This document shows, in pieces, positions 1-7,865 of a DNA stretch of 64,000 nt. The position numbers and the translations under genes were made by a program. Each line of letters begins with the position of its first letter. The first letter of the stretch is position 1. The DNA comes from Bacillus sp. SM2101 (lineage in GTDB: Bacteria > Bacillota > Bacilli > Bacillales > SM2101), in assembly GCF_018588585.1 (NCBI RefSeq), contig NZ_JAEUFG010000007.1, positions 124,001 through 188,000 of the forward strand, written 5' to 3'. The notes under the pieces are model-generated. The model saw only the letters and a program-made list of their open reading frames with translations, made no database searches and was not told the origin of the DNA.

Positions 1-290
1 CGTGTACCATCAACATTCCTGGCATTTTCACTTACTGTAACTTGATCCTTTAAATTTCCTTCTTCTATAGCAATAATAGCCGATAATATTTTGGTTAGAC
101 TTGCTGGATACATTAATTGATCGCCATTTTTACTATATAATACATCTCCAGTGCTTCCATCAAGTAAAAATGCCGCTTCACTATTAATGTTGAAGGTCGG
201 TTCATCTGATGCATAAGCAATATAATTATTTATTTTAATGGAGCACATAAATGTAACTATTATACACAATTTCACTAGTTTCTTTATCAT
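1..290 (-). CDS. D-alanyl-D-alanine carboxypeptidase (PBP5-like), N-terminal part
   Basis: Partial gene running off the left edge; about 96 codons are visible. The product starts with a basic and hydrophobic signal peptide (MIKKLVKLCIIV..., cut probably near AYA-SD), followed by the start of a serine transpeptidase-fold domain: the block YPASLTKILSA contains the SxxK active-site motif (SLTK) of class C penicillin-binding proteins of the DacA/DacF type. These enzymes trim the terminal D-Ala from peptidoglycan stem peptides outside the membrane. The ATG at 288-290 is preceded by GGAGGCAACT, a good ribosome binding site. The catalytic SxN and KTG motifs lie outside the window, so the subfamily cannot be set. 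Confidence 0.9.
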   Translation of the reverse strand, partial: MIKKLVKLCIIVTFMCSIKINNYIAYASDEPTFNINSEAAFLLDGSTGDVLYSKNGDQLMYPASLTKILSAIIAIEEGNLKDQVTVSENARNVDGT

Positions 291-746
291 AGTTGCCTCC
301 ACATATGTTGTATCTAAACTAATAGACTCACTAAACTATGATAACATAAATTCTTTTACATTTCAGGCCGTTACAAAGCCCTATATCAAAGTGTCCATAT
401 CAATATAACCGCCAAACTGCTATAAAAATGTATTCTATTACCAATTAATTCGTACAAGCAAAGCAATTACGAGTTCATATATTATTACTACCACCAACCT
501 TATCTTTCATCTATCTCTATTACCTTATTCTTACATTTTTTATATTAAAGAAAGATTCTTTTCTTATACGTTTTTGCTATGATTACTAAAACATGGACAG
601 TATGATCTGTTTTATGAAAGCTCATACAAATAGAAAAGATGTCACGAACGCAAGGGGTTACGTCTTAGATCTAATAACGAAAAAGCAACAATCAATGCGA
701 AAACAGCCTTAAACCATATTATTCACTTGATAGGAGGTTTTAAAAA
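291..746. other. Intergenic region upstream of the first YjcZ-like gene
   Basis: AT-rich, no credible coding frame. It holds one full copy of the dispersed repeat family (554-708) and the leader of the small gene at 747. The divergent promoters of the carboxypeptidase (minus) and of the micro-gene (plus) must lie here, but none is clear enough to call. Confidence 0.6.
554..708 (+). repeat. Dispersed intergenic repeat, copy 1 (about 155 bp)
   Basis: Left end resembles GGCTCTTTTCGTAAACTTTG (here GATTCTTTTCTTATACG, then TTTTGCTAT). The centre has AAGATGTCACGAACGCAAGG and the right end closes with CAATGCGAAAACAGCC. The two ends are imperfect inverted repeats of each other. It ends about 25 bp before the ribosome binding site of the YjcZ-like gene at 747. 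Confidence 0.7.
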
Positions 747-839
747 ATGAGTCATACTACTACCTTCATTCCAATTTTGGTTATCGTATTATTTATCCTA
801 TTAATTATCGTCTTATGTAATTGTAATGTTGTGTGCTAG
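747..839 (+). CDS. YjcZ-like small membrane protein (30 aa)
   Basis: A 30-residue protein beginning MSHTTTFIPILVIVLF, which is almost entirely one hydrophobic helix ending in a Cys-rich tail (CNCNVVC). A textbook ribosome binding site (TAGGAGGTTT, 733-740) sits 7 bp before the ATG. The helix pattern IVxLFxLLIIVx is that of the YjcZ/YjcY family of tiny sporulation-associated membrane proteins of Bacillus. This copy lacks the usual Gly/Tyr-rich head. It lies 55 bp before a second member (895-1044), so the two are probably co-transcribed. The role in the spore is inferred from the family only. Confidence 0.75.
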   Translation: MSHTTTFIPILVIVLFILLIIVLCNCNVVC

Positions 840-894
840 ACGGGTACAATTTTAAGTATTTATATATACAACTTGAAAGGAGGTTGAAACTATC

Positions 895-1044
895 ATGTGT
901 TACGGTGTGTCACGAAGTTATGGTTACGGTCCATCTTGTAGTCATGGTTACGGTCCATCTAGTAATAGTTCATTCGCTGTAATTGTTGTGTTGTTTATTC
1001 TATTAGTTATCGTACTTTTTACTGTCGCTAGAGCCGTTTGTTAA
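895..1044 (+). CDS. YjcZ family sporulation-type small protein (49 aa)
   Basis: The 49-residue product has a Gly/Tyr/Ser-rich head with two copies of a HGYGPS-like motif (YGYGPS, HGYGPS), then a single transmembrane helix (FAVIVVLFILLVIVLF) and a short tail. This layout is typical of the YjcZ family, found in spore-forming Bacillaceae and thought to be made in sporulation. The ribosome binding site AAAGGAGGTTG precedes the ATG by about 9 bp. It follows the 30-aa YjcZ-like gene in the same direction, and a hairpin lies downstream at 1065-1125. Confidence 0.85.
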   Translation: MCYGVSRSYGYGPSCSHGYGPSSNSSFAVIVVLFILLVIVLFTVARAVC

Positions 1045-1064
1045 TTCATTATCTTGCAATATAA

Positions 1065-1125
1065 CAAATAGAGCATAAAATACAAAGCATTTAATCAACT
1101 GCTTTTATTTCATGCTCTCTATTTG
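1065..1125. terminator. Probable bidirectional terminator between the YjcZ gene and tag
   Basis: CAAATAGAGCATAAAA pairs with the later TTTTATTTCATGCTCTCTATTTG apart from small bulges. It lies between two convergent genes. Confidence 0.5.
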
Positions 1126-1227
1126 ATATTCTTTAAAGTAATGCAATCTTGCCTTGGAAATCACTTACATACCAATGAACGAACGTTTGTAATTTGTTCC
1201 CATTACTTAAGGATGTTAGCTTGGAAA

Positions 1228-1791
1228 TTATGACGATTGATTGCATACGCAATCTACTACGTGATCATTTACCATACCAACAGCTTGCATAAAAGCATAA
1301 CAAATTGTTGTTCCAACAAATTTAAAACCTCGCTTTTTTAAATCCTTGCTAAGTGCATCGCTAATTGGAGTTGAAACCGGTACTTCTTCAATAGATTGAA
1401 AGTGATTTTGGATAGGCTTTCCATCAACGAATGACCAAATATAATTAGAGAAAGAGCCGACCTCTTCTACCACCCTTAAATAGCTTTGTGCATTTGTAAC
1501 AGCAGCTCGTATTTTTAACTTATTCCGAACTATCCCTTTATTATTTAATAAGCTTTGAATCTTTTCTTCATCATATTTAGCTATTAACTCAGGATCAAAC
1601 CCATCAAATGCTTTGCGATAGTTCTCTCTCTTTTTTAAAATGGTGTACCAACTTAATCCCGCTTGTGCTCCTTCCAACAAAATGTACTCAAACAAAAGAC
1701 GGCCATCATAAACAGGTACACCCCACTCCTTATCATGGTAATGTATATATAAAGGGTCATCATTTACCCATTCGCAACGTTTAACAGTCAT
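1228..1791 (-). CDS. tag: DNA-3-methyladenine glycosylase I
   Basis: Base-excision repair enzyme that removes 3-methyladenine from alkylated DNA. The 187-residue product shows the complete family pattern: an N-terminal zinc-snap pair (CEW... and HYHDKEWGVP), the catalytic-pocket block LLEGAQAGLSWYTIL with the conserved Glu, the helix-hairpin-helix region around residues 85-110 (NNKGIVRNKLKIRA), and the C-terminal DHVVDC block that supplies the other His and Cys of the zinc snap. I place the start at the ATG at 1789-1791 because GAGAGGAG lies 8-10 bp upstream; the longer in-frame TTG start would sit on top of that site. It stands alone and converges with the YjcZ genes. Confidence 0.95.
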   Translation of the reverse strand: MTVKRCEWVNDDPLYIHYHDKEWGVPVYDGRLLFEYILLEGAQAGLSWYTILKKRENYRKAFDGFDPELIAKYDEEKIQSLLNNKGIVRNKLKIRAAVTNAQSYLRVVEEVGSFSNYIWSFVDGKPIQNHFQSIEEVPVSTPISDALSKDLKKRGFKFVGTTICYAFMQAVGMVNDHVVDCVCNQSS

Positions 1792-2307
1792 ATAGCAAAC
1801 TCCTCTCAATACATTTAAAAAACTACTATCGCTAGAACTATTATTGTAGTGATATTATAGCTATCATTACTTGTATTTTTCATCGTTGTTTCAAGATATG
1901 TATATAGGAAAGTCGGAAAATAAACATAAGGAAATCCTCGATAACAACATACTTTTTTAACGGCTCATATTCAGAATCAGTATATATTTTAGGTACAACT
2001 ATTCCATCATTTAAAAAAACTTAACTGATTAACTTATATTTACATGATAATCCCTATATGAATTGCATTTTCACCTAGGCTGTTGTTTTCATTATCAATT
2101 TTCTTAATAAACATTAACAGCAATCAGTGTAACCCCTTCATTTAAAATTTGTACAACATTCCACCTAGAGACTTTAATTAAGTAATAATAATTACCTTAT
2201 TTACGACAAGAGTTTCAGAAAATAGACGATTTAATTATGGACATTCGTACACGCAAATCACCCATTCTAACATAGGTTATAGTATATTCCGGAAAGGAGG
2301 AAAAGTT
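1792..2307. other. Gene-free AT-rich spacer
   Basis: No credible coding frame, repeat copy or strong hairpin seen. It contains the divergent promoters for tag and the next YjcZ-like gene, neither of which stands out. Confidence 0.5.
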
Positions 2308-2412
2308 ATGGTGGATGGTTATGGTTCTGGATTTGGTTCAATGTTTGCTTTTGTCATAGTCATTTTTGTTCTGTTAATTATTGTAGGTTGTGTATGTACA
2401 GGATTTTATTAA
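2308..2412 (+). CDS. YjcZ family small protein (34 aa)
   Basis: 34 residues: a short Gly-rich head (MVDGYGSGFGS) and one transmembrane helix (FVIVIFVLLIIVGCVC). It has a strong ribosome binding site (GGAAAGGAGG, 2291-2300) 7 bp before the ATG. Head and helix fit the YjcZ family. It is a single gene separated by about 1.2 kb from the other two members. Function is known only by family association with sporulation. Confidence 0.8.
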   Translation: MVDGYGSGFGSMFAFVIVIFVLLIIVGCVCTGFY

Positions 2413-2563
2413 AAAATAAAGAGCTTCTATAGAAAGAGAAAAAAGCTAAACTAACGTTACACAGCAAATAGTAGGATGCCAAAATTTCACTATCATAAAG
2501 ATAATTGGTTGCGAATTCCTGTAATCGACAACCTATACACTCCTCAACATATTGGATTCCAAT

Positions 2564-2587
2564 AAGAGTGGTGTTTTCACCACTCTT
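2564..2587. terminator. Perfect 10-bp hairpin
   Basis: AAGAGTGGTG, loop TTTT, CACCACTCTT. Convergent position between the YjcZ gene (plus) and the gene ending at 2619 (minus). There is no long T run on either side, so termination strength is uncertain. Confidence 0.6.
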
Positions 2588-2618
2588 TGCATGCGTAAAA
2601 ATAATGAGTTTAAACTAT

Positions 2619-2927
2619 TTACTCATTAATGTTTACCTCAATACTACCCATAACTGTATATGAACCAGTAGCCTTGATATCTGCAACAACACTCTGTAAC
2701 CCCTCTTGTTCTAATTTAGAGAATAATTCTTCCGGTTTGTCAATCTTAAACATTAACATTTGATCTTTATCTAAACCAGTAATTCTAATATCATCTAATA
2801 AATGATTGTAATCGGGATCAGCAAATACACCAATTGCAATTTCGTAACTAATTCGAGCTGTATCGGAACCATCTAGTTCTACCTCTTCAGATTTTAAGTA
2901 CCAAAAATCAAAATAAATCTTCTCCAT
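2619..2927 (-). CDS. Hypothetical protein, 102 aa
   Basis: Acidic, soluble-looking protein of 102 residues that I do not recognise. It opens MEKIYFDFWYLKSEEVELDG and has alternating strands (EIAIGVFADP, MLMFKIDKPEELF, TGSYTVMGSIEVNI) with no signal peptide, membrane helix or cysteines, suggesting a small alpha/beta cytoplasmic protein. AAAGGATGAA lies just before the ATG. It stands alone, with a hairpin (2564-2587) after the stop codon. Confidence 0.75.
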   Translation of the reverse strand: MEKIYFDFWYLKSEEVELDGSDTARISYEIAIGVFADPDYNHLLDDIRITGLDKDQMLMFKIDKPEELFSKLEQEGLQSVVADIKATGSYTVMGSIEVNINE

Positions 2928-3018
2928 TCAATTCATCCTTTCTGTTTATTCATTTCATTTTGGTTTGGAATATCGAAATGAATCATTTGCCTCAAATAAA
3001 TAAAAAATAATTATATTT

Positions 3019-3045
3019 TTGATTATGAAAAAACTATGTTATAAT
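3019..3045 (+). promoter_or_regulatory. Sigma-A-like promoter of a small transcript
   Basis: TTGATT (3019-3024) and TATAAT (3040-3045) are separated by 15 bp, slightly short; TTTGAT at 3018 gives 16 bp. No annotated gene on the plus strand starts within 900 bp, so it most simply drives the structured unit at 3052-3185. Confidence 0.5.
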
Positions 3046-3051
3046 CAATTA

Positions 3052-3185
3052 AACCTTTTTACTTACCTGTTTTTATTTGAGGGTGACTTATGAATAAAGC
3101 TGGGAAACATTTCTATTGTGACATACTCTTTAATATTTACATATAGAAATTTCGAACAAGCCTCTTCTTAGTCACCCTTTTTATA
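3052..3185 (+). ncRNA. Candidate small RNA or micro-ORF mRNA with self-occluded ribosome binding site
   Basis: The unit begins just after a sigma-A-like promoter and ends in CACCCTTTTT. AGGGTGACT (3080-3088) pairs with AGTCACCCT (3170-3178), closing a domain with an inner TTTCTAT/ATAGAAA pairing. Inside it is an 18-codon frame (ATG at 3090-3092, peptide MNKAGKHFYCDILFNIYI) whose Shine-Dalgarno-like GAGGGTGA is the very strand bound by the 3' end. Sequestration of a start site by the 3' end is seen in type I toxin mRNAs, but this peptide does not match one I know. It could equally be a plain sRNA. Confidence 0.4.
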
Positions 3186-3306
3186 ATGAAGCAATTATCT
3201 AAAATGCAACTTTCGTTCGTGGGACCTTCGATCAGGTCATATCTTACAACACCTTGCTGTTATAATTTATAATAATAATAAGAAAGTATAAGAAAAGTGA
3301 ATTGAT

Positions 3307-3336
3307 AAAAAAAGAGACTCAAGATGAGTCTCTTTT
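3307..3336 (-). terminator. Terminator of the cold-shock gene
   Basis: AAAAGAGACTCA, short loop, TGAGTCTCTTTT followed on the minus strand by a run of T. Classic intrinsic terminator 13 bp after the stop codon. Confidence 0.9.
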
Positions 3337-3348
3337 CAAAAGTATGAA

Positions 3349-3549
3349 TTAGAATTTTTGAACGTTTGTAGCTTGTGGTCCACGGCTACCTTCTTCAATT
3401 TCAAATGATACTTCTTGACCTTCTTCTAAAGTTTTGAATCCGTCACCTGAAATAGCTGAGTAATGTACGAATACATCGTCTCCACCTTCAACTTCGATAA
3501 ATCCAAAACCTTTTTCTGAGTTAAACCATTTAACTTTACCTTGTACCAT
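3349..3549 (-). CDS. Cold-shock protein (CspA family)
   Basis: Single-stranded nucleic-acid-binding beta-barrel protein of 66 residues, acting as an RNA chaperone. RNP1 is KGFGFIEV (residues 13-20) and RNP2 is VFVHY (residues 26-30), with the usual aromatic surface (WF, F, F, H). The true start is the ATG at 3547-3549, preceded by AGGAGGAAGTAT. It is a monocistronic gene with a strong terminator and an untranslated leader containing a small TGTGG/CCACA hairpin (3564-3580), as is common for cold-shock mRNAs. Which Bacillus paralogue (CspB, C or D) it matches cannot be told from sequence reading alone. Confidence 0.95.
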   Translation of the reverse strand: MVQGKVKWFNSEKGFGFIEVEGGDDVFVHYSAISGDGFKTLEEGQEVSFEIEEGSRGPQATNVQKF

Positions 3550-4034
3550 TATACTTCCTCCTGTGTGGATGTTTCCCACATTGTATTACTATTCTTGCTC
3601 TTAATGATATTCAGATGAAAAGTTTAACACTCGTTCTATCCTTACATACGAACAAAAATAATTCTAATTAATAGTACCAATAAGAAGCAAAAAATGCAAA
3701 TACATTTAAAAAAATAATTCAAAATCATTTTATTAAAAACATTATATTAAAGATACCTTTAGCAACTATGCTGGTTTAACCATTTTTCAAAGCTTCCTCA
3801 CTATAGCTACATATTGACTAACTTCAATATCTCTCTTTTATGAAAGATGATATTTTGAAATTATTGTGAAATTATATTATTAACCGTTTTTTTGTGTATA
3901 ATCATTAACAGAAGTACGAGTTTATGTTATCTAATGTGAGATCAGGTTGAAACTCCTACTCATTGAATTCCCATCGATCAACAATACGAAAACAAATTTT
4001 AAAATAACATAAAATTTAGAGGTAGGTGGTCATC
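3550..4034. other. Intergenic region between the divergent csp and small membrane protein genes
   Basis: About 480 bp, AT-rich, with no coding frame. It must hold the csp leader and promoter and the promoter of the gene at 4035; I see no repeat copy here. Confidence 0.5.
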
Positions 4035-4235
4035 ATGAAAGCTGAAGAAACTAAAAAATCTCAATTAAGCTCTGGTAATATAAATGCCTTATTAGCCTTC
4101 GCTAGTCTCATGGGAGCTTTATTTTTCGCTAGCATGCAAAATCAAATTGCATATGTATTTGCCGTTGCTTTTATTTATTTTTTACTAATGTCAGTGTCTA
4201 AACTGAATTTTATTAAAAAGCGTATTAACAAATGA
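4035..4235 (+). CDS. Small membrane protein (66 aa), unknown
   Basis: 66 residues with a polar N-terminus (MKAEETKKSQLSSG), two closely spaced membrane helices (about residues 15-35 and 38-56) and a basic tail (KKRINK). The ATG at 4035 follows GAGGTAGGTGG; the in-frame GTG at 4026 lies inside that site and is unlikely. It is a single gene followed by a hairpin. I do not recognise the family. Confidence 0.7.
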   Translation: MKAEETKKSQLSSGNINALLAFASLMGALFFASMQNQIAYVFAVAFIYFLLMSVSKLNFIKKRINK

Positions 4236-4250
4236 TTCTTTTATGTCATG

Positions 4251-4278
4251 ATCAGGTGGTTAGCATCCTCCACCTGAT
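4251..4278 (+). terminator. Hairpin after the 66-aa membrane protein gene
   Basis: ATCAGGTGG (4251-4259) pairs with CCACCTGAT (4270-4278). T run weak. A near-identical hairpin occurs at 25297-25326. Confidence 0.65.
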
Positions 4279-4311
4279 TAAATATGATCAACACCACTTA
4301 CAACAAATTTA

Positions 4312-4452
4312 CGCTCTTTTCGTAAACATTGTTGCTATTTAACAATAACCAGTAAGATGGGATTCTGTCCAACCCAAAAAGATGCCACGAACGCTAGATG
4401 TATACGTGCTTACGTTTTTGTACGAAACGGAACAATCCGTACAAGTACAGCC
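4312..4452 (+). repeat. Dispersed intergenic repeat, copy 2 (about 141 bp)
   Basis: Left end CGCTCTTTTCGTAAACATTG then TTGCTATTT; centre AAAGATGCCACGAACGC; right end TACGAAACGGAACAATCCG, ending ACAGCC. One of the clearest copies. The apparent 62-codon frame across it is not a gene. Confidence 0.75.
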
Positions 4453-5004
4453 CTTTTCAATATGTGCACTAGCTACGCATTCATATTAACTCACATCATT
4501 TATCCTCTGTTCGTAACTTGTATTGTTATATTTACTCCATTTTAAACAACAAAATTCAGCGCTATGTAGAAGTCATTAATTGATAATAAATTTTTATATA
4601 CGCTTATTGCCACATAATAATAATCAATGTAATAACACCCTCTATTTACTTCACAAAGCCCCTTTACCAAATTACAAATTACATATTTGATTTAAAACTG
4701 TTCAAGGGCTGCACTCATGTCTTCTATGCCACACCCTTCTGAACCTTCCTAACGTGTGTGATCTAAAAGTATTTCTCATTAGTTATATTTATCTAGTTAC
4801 TATGTAAAAAAACTAACAAAACCATGTAGAAAATAGACAATAATAAAATCTCTGAAAATATTAAATATTACTTTTATTTATATGCATATATGCTGTATAA
4901 TAATTAAAATTAATTGCGAAGTATAGGACTTATCAATGAATATATTGAATATCTATACCATTAAGCTTAATTAATATGTATATACTCATAAGGGTGTGAA
5001 CGGA
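4453..5004. other. Intergenic region and leader of proB
   Basis: No coding frame. TATAAT near 4896 is a possible -10 for proB. I looked for a proline T-box (specifier stem and the GGTGGNACCGCG element) and do not see one, so T-box control as reported for other Bacillus proBA is not supported here. Confidence 0.5.
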
Positions 5005-6102
5005 ATGCAACAAAGAATTGTAGTTAAGATTGGTAGTAGCTCTCTTACAACAGCTGATGGAGAACTAAGCAAGCAAAAAATAGCGTATTTTGCTAATGAA
5101 ATGTTCGAGCTTTATAAGTCTGGTTATAAAATAATATTAGTTACTTCCGGTGGAGTTGCTGCTGGGTTTAAACAAATCGGATATAAGAGTCGACCAAAAC
5201 AATTATTCGAAAAACAAGCTGCTGCTGCTGTAGGCCAAGCATTGTTAATGCAAGCATACAATGATGTATTTTCTAAACACAACTGTACCACAGCACAAAT
5301 ATTACTAACACGTGCGAACTTTACAAATCGTAAACAAATGCATAATGCATCAATGGCAATTGAGGAGCTTTTACGGCAAAAAACCATTCCAATAATCAAC
5401 GAAAACGATACAGTTTCTGTAGAGGAATTAAATTTTGGTGATAATGATACTTTATCTGCTCTTGTTGCCAACTTAGTAAAAGCAAATCAGTTACTCATAT
5501 TTACAGACACCGATGGTTTATATACCGCAGATCCACGTAAGGATGGAAATGCAAAGAAAATTGATGTTGTTGAAGAAATTACTGAAGATATGTTTAATAA
5601 TGCAGGTGACGCTGGTTCATCAGTTGGTACAGGAGGTATGCGTTCAAAAATTGAAGCTGCAAGAATCGCAATGCGCGGAGGAGTATTGGTGTTTGTCGGA
5701 AGAGCCCGTGAATATTTAGATATGATGAAAGCTGTAAACGGTAATGGCAAGGGAACATATTTTCATACACACTTGAATAATCTTCCAATGAAAAAACAAT
5801 GGGTTGGCTTTCACTCCATGTCACATGGCACTATTACTGTTGATAATGGAGCAGAACATGCGCTATCTTCTTGTGGTAAAAGTCTTCTGCCAGTTGGAGT
5901 GACTACAGTCGAAGGTGATTTCGATCCCGGGCATGTTGTAGAAGTAATAAATGAAAATGAACATGTCATCGGACGTGGGGTTGTAAACTATGCATCTTGG
6001 CAGTTGAAAGCGGTAGTCGGACTTTCAACAGAAGAAGTAAAGAATAGAATAGACGTACAACGTATAGAGGTCATTCATCGGGATGAATGGGTTACGCTGT
6101 AA
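5005..6102 (+). CDS. proB: Glutamate 5-kinase
   Basis: First step of proline synthesis: phosphorylates glutamate to gamma-glutamyl phosphate. About 365 residues. The amino-acid-kinase domain (residues 1-255) opens with VVKIGSSSLT and VTSGGVAAGF, and has the ENDTVSVEELNFGDNDTLSALVA block that binds glutamate and Mg, then LIFTDTDGLYTADPR and VGTGGMRSKIEAARIA. The C-terminal part (about 275-365, from GTITVDNGAEHAL) is a PUA domain, as in full-length bacterial ProB. I prefer the ATG at 5005 because AAGGGTG ends 8 bp before it; a GTG at 4996 is also in frame. It is followed 94 bp later by proA, with no terminator between. Confidence 0.97.
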   Translation: MQQRIVVKIGSSSLTTADGELSKQKIAYFANEMFELYKSGYKIILVTSGGVAAGFKQIGYKSRPKQLFEKQAAAAVGQALLMQAYNDVFSKHNCTTAQILLTRANFTNRKQMHNASMAIEELLRQKTIPIINENDTVSVEELNFGDNDTLSALVANLVKANQLLIFTDTDGLYTADPRKDGNAKKIDVVEEITEDMFNNAGDAGSSVGTGGMRSKIEAARIAMRGGVLVFVGRAREYLDMMKAVNGNGKGTYFHTHLNNLPMKKQWVGFHSMSHGTITVDNGAEHALSSCGKSLLPVGVTTVEGDFDPGHVVEVINENEHVIGRGVVNYASWQLKAVVGLSTEEVKNRIDVQRIEVIHRDEWVTL

Positions 6103-6196
6103 ACCCCCTACTAGCGCAGACCCTATACCCTTACTTTGTTTGTTCTTCTTTCCCAAATATAAACAAAAACAAATAAATGACGAGGTGGTCTAAATC

Positions 6197-7444
6197 ATGA
6201 GTGAAGTGAAAAAGAAAGCTTATCTTGCAAAAGAAGCTTCTCATCAACTGGCTAGCATCACAACTGAACAGAAAAACAAGGCATTAACTGCGATAGCAGA
6301 TGCACTTGTCCACAATGAGAAGTCTATTATTGAAGCAAATAAAATAGATCTAATGAACGGTAAACAAAACGGTTTAAGTAAGTCTCTACAAGATAGGTTA
6401 GCATTAAGCACTGATCGAATTACAGCGATAGCAGACGGCTTAAGACAAATCGTGGATCTTAAAGACCCTATAGGAAAAACAATAGATGAATTTCAACCAA
6501 CTAATGGTCTATGTATAAATAAAGTCACAGTCCCAATAGGTTTAATTGGCATGATTTATGAGGCACGCCCTAATGTTACAGTAGATGCAGCTGGTCTATG
6601 TTTAAAAAGTGGAAATGCAGTCATATTACGAGGCGGGACATCGGCCCTATCTTCTAACATACGTATTGTAGAAATCATGCATGATGTACTTGATAAAACG
6701 GATATACCGAAGGATGTTATCCAACTAATATCAAATCCAGACCGATCTTCTGTTAATGAAATGTTAATATTAAATGGCTTAGTAGATGTCGTAATTCCTA
6801 GAGGAGGTGCTTCTCTTATTCAAAATGTAATACAAAATGCCACTGTACCAGTTATTGAAACAGGTGCGGGGATTTGTCATACGTATATTGATAAAGAAGC
6901 CAATCCTACTATGGCAACAAACATTGTCTTAAACGCAAAAGTTCAACGTCCATCAGTATGTAACGCTATGGAAACACTTTTACTTCATAAACAATTTGCA
7001 GAAACTCATTTTCCTTCGCTTGCAAACTTATATCGTGAAGAAAAAGTTCATTTAAAAGGTTGTGCAAAAGCAAAACAAATCGTCCCATGGATTAATGACG
7101 CAACAGAAGATGATTACAACACAGAATACAATGATTACACACTAAATATAAAAATTGTTGAGCATATTGAAGAAGCATTAATCCATATCAAAACATATGG
7201 AACACATCATTCTGAATGTATAGTAACAGAAAATAGTCAACATGCTGAGTTGTTCTTACATGCTGTAGATGCTGCAGCTGTTTATCATAATGCATCTACT
7301 AGATTTACAGACGGTTTTGAATTTGGTTTTGGAGCAGAAATTGGGATTAGCACACAAAAATTGCACGTTCGAGGACCTATGGGACTAGAGGCATTAACAT
7401 CAACTAAATATCGAATTTATGGTAATGGTCAAACAAAAAAATAA
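6197..7444 (+). CDS. proA: Gamma-glutamyl phosphate reductase
   Basis: Second step of proline synthesis: NADPH-dependent reduction of gamma-glutamyl phosphate to glutamate-5-semialdehyde. 415 residues, normal family length. It has the aldehyde-dehydrogenase-like features of ProA: VPIGLIGMIYEARPNVTVDAAGLCLKSGNA without its first half in doubt, VIPRGGASLI, and the catalytic-Cys region NAKVQRPSVCNAMETLL (Cys in PSVCNA). The C-terminus has FGAEIGISTQKLHVRGPMGL. GAGGTGG lies 8-9 bp before the ATG. The order proB-proA matches Bacillus. A strong terminator follows at 7524-7565. Confidence 0.97.
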   Translation: MSEVKKKAYLAKEASHQLASITTEQKNKALTAIADALVHNEKSIIEANKIDLMNGKQNGLSKSLQDRLALSTDRITAIADGLRQIVDLKDPIGKTIDEFQPTNGLCINKVTVPIGLIGMIYEARPNVTVDAAGLCLKSGNAVILRGGTSALSSNIRIVEIMHDVLDKTDIPKDVIQLISNPDRSSVNEMLILNGLVDVVIPRGGASLIQNVIQNATVPVIETGAGICHTYIDKEANPTMATNIVLNAKVQRPSVCNAMETLLLHKQFAETHFPSLANLYREEKVHLKGCAKAKQIVPWINDATEDDYNTEYNDYTLNIKIVEHIEEALIHIKTYGTHHSECIVTENSQHAELFLHAVDAAAVYHNASTRFTDGFEFGFGAEIGISTQKLHVRGPMGLEALTSTKYRIYGNGQTKK

Positions 7445-7523
7445 AGCTATTAATCATGTCCCCCTCTTTTTCTTAATTAGATAGGTTTATACAATAATAG
7501 CTAAAATTATTAACACTCAAACT

Positions 7524-7565
7524 AAAAACTCATTTGACAAATAATAGTGTCAAGTGAGTTTTTTT
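7524..7565 (+). terminator. proBA terminator (bidirectional)
   Basis: AAAAACTCATTTGACA pairs with TGTCAAGTGAGTTTTT (one G-T pair) and runs into seven T. It also ends the minus-strand unit at 7582. Confidence 0.9.
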
Positions 7566-7581
7566 ACTAGTTTTAAATTTA

Positions 7582-7861
7582 CTAATTACATACTTGTAAG
7601 TAACCTACGCCTTTTTCTTCAACAAACTCACCTTTTATCTCTCCGACACCTTCTATCGTTATTGAGTTCTTATTAGTAATCGGTTTCGAGGATAGCACAA
7701 AATGTATTTTAGTAATATTGCTTATATCACCTTCAAAATAACGAAGAACTGGTTGTTTAATAACATAGTCATTATTGGTTAATGATTATCCGTAAAAAAT
7801 TTTTATCTAATATCATATTGTCGATATGGATAATATTCATTGGATCCATATTACTAATCAT
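7582..7861 (-). pseudogene. Small unknown gene, broken by a +1 frameshift
   Basis: An ATG at 7861, 4 bp after the upstream metallopeptidase stop codon and preceded by AGAAGG, opens MISNMDPMNIIHIDNM and runs to a stop after RIIINQ. From the frame one base away the reading continues as NDYVIKQPVLRYFEGDISN to the end (YLQVCN, stop at 7582-7584). Removing one base of the GG pair at 7777-7778 (CC in the minus-strand reading) joins both parts into one reading frame of 92 codons plus stop. The length, 280 bp, equals 3 x 93 plus 1. I do not recognise the family. Close spacing says it was translated with the metallopeptidase. It could be real decay or a sequencing error. Confidence 0.6.
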
Positions 7862-7865
7862 AATA

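Noticed and set aside
3181-3348. Possible downstream gene for the 3052-3185 unit on the plus strand
   Set aside because: No frame with a start and ribosome binding site before the convergent csp terminator, so the unit is treated as free-standing.
4357-4545. 62-codon plus-strand frame after the 66-aa membrane gene
   Set aside because: It lies mostly within repeat copy 2, has no ribosome binding site and no recognisable protein features.
4453-5004. Proline T-box leader upstream of proB
   Set aside because: The GGTGGNACCGCG element and the terminator/antiterminator pair were looked for and not found.
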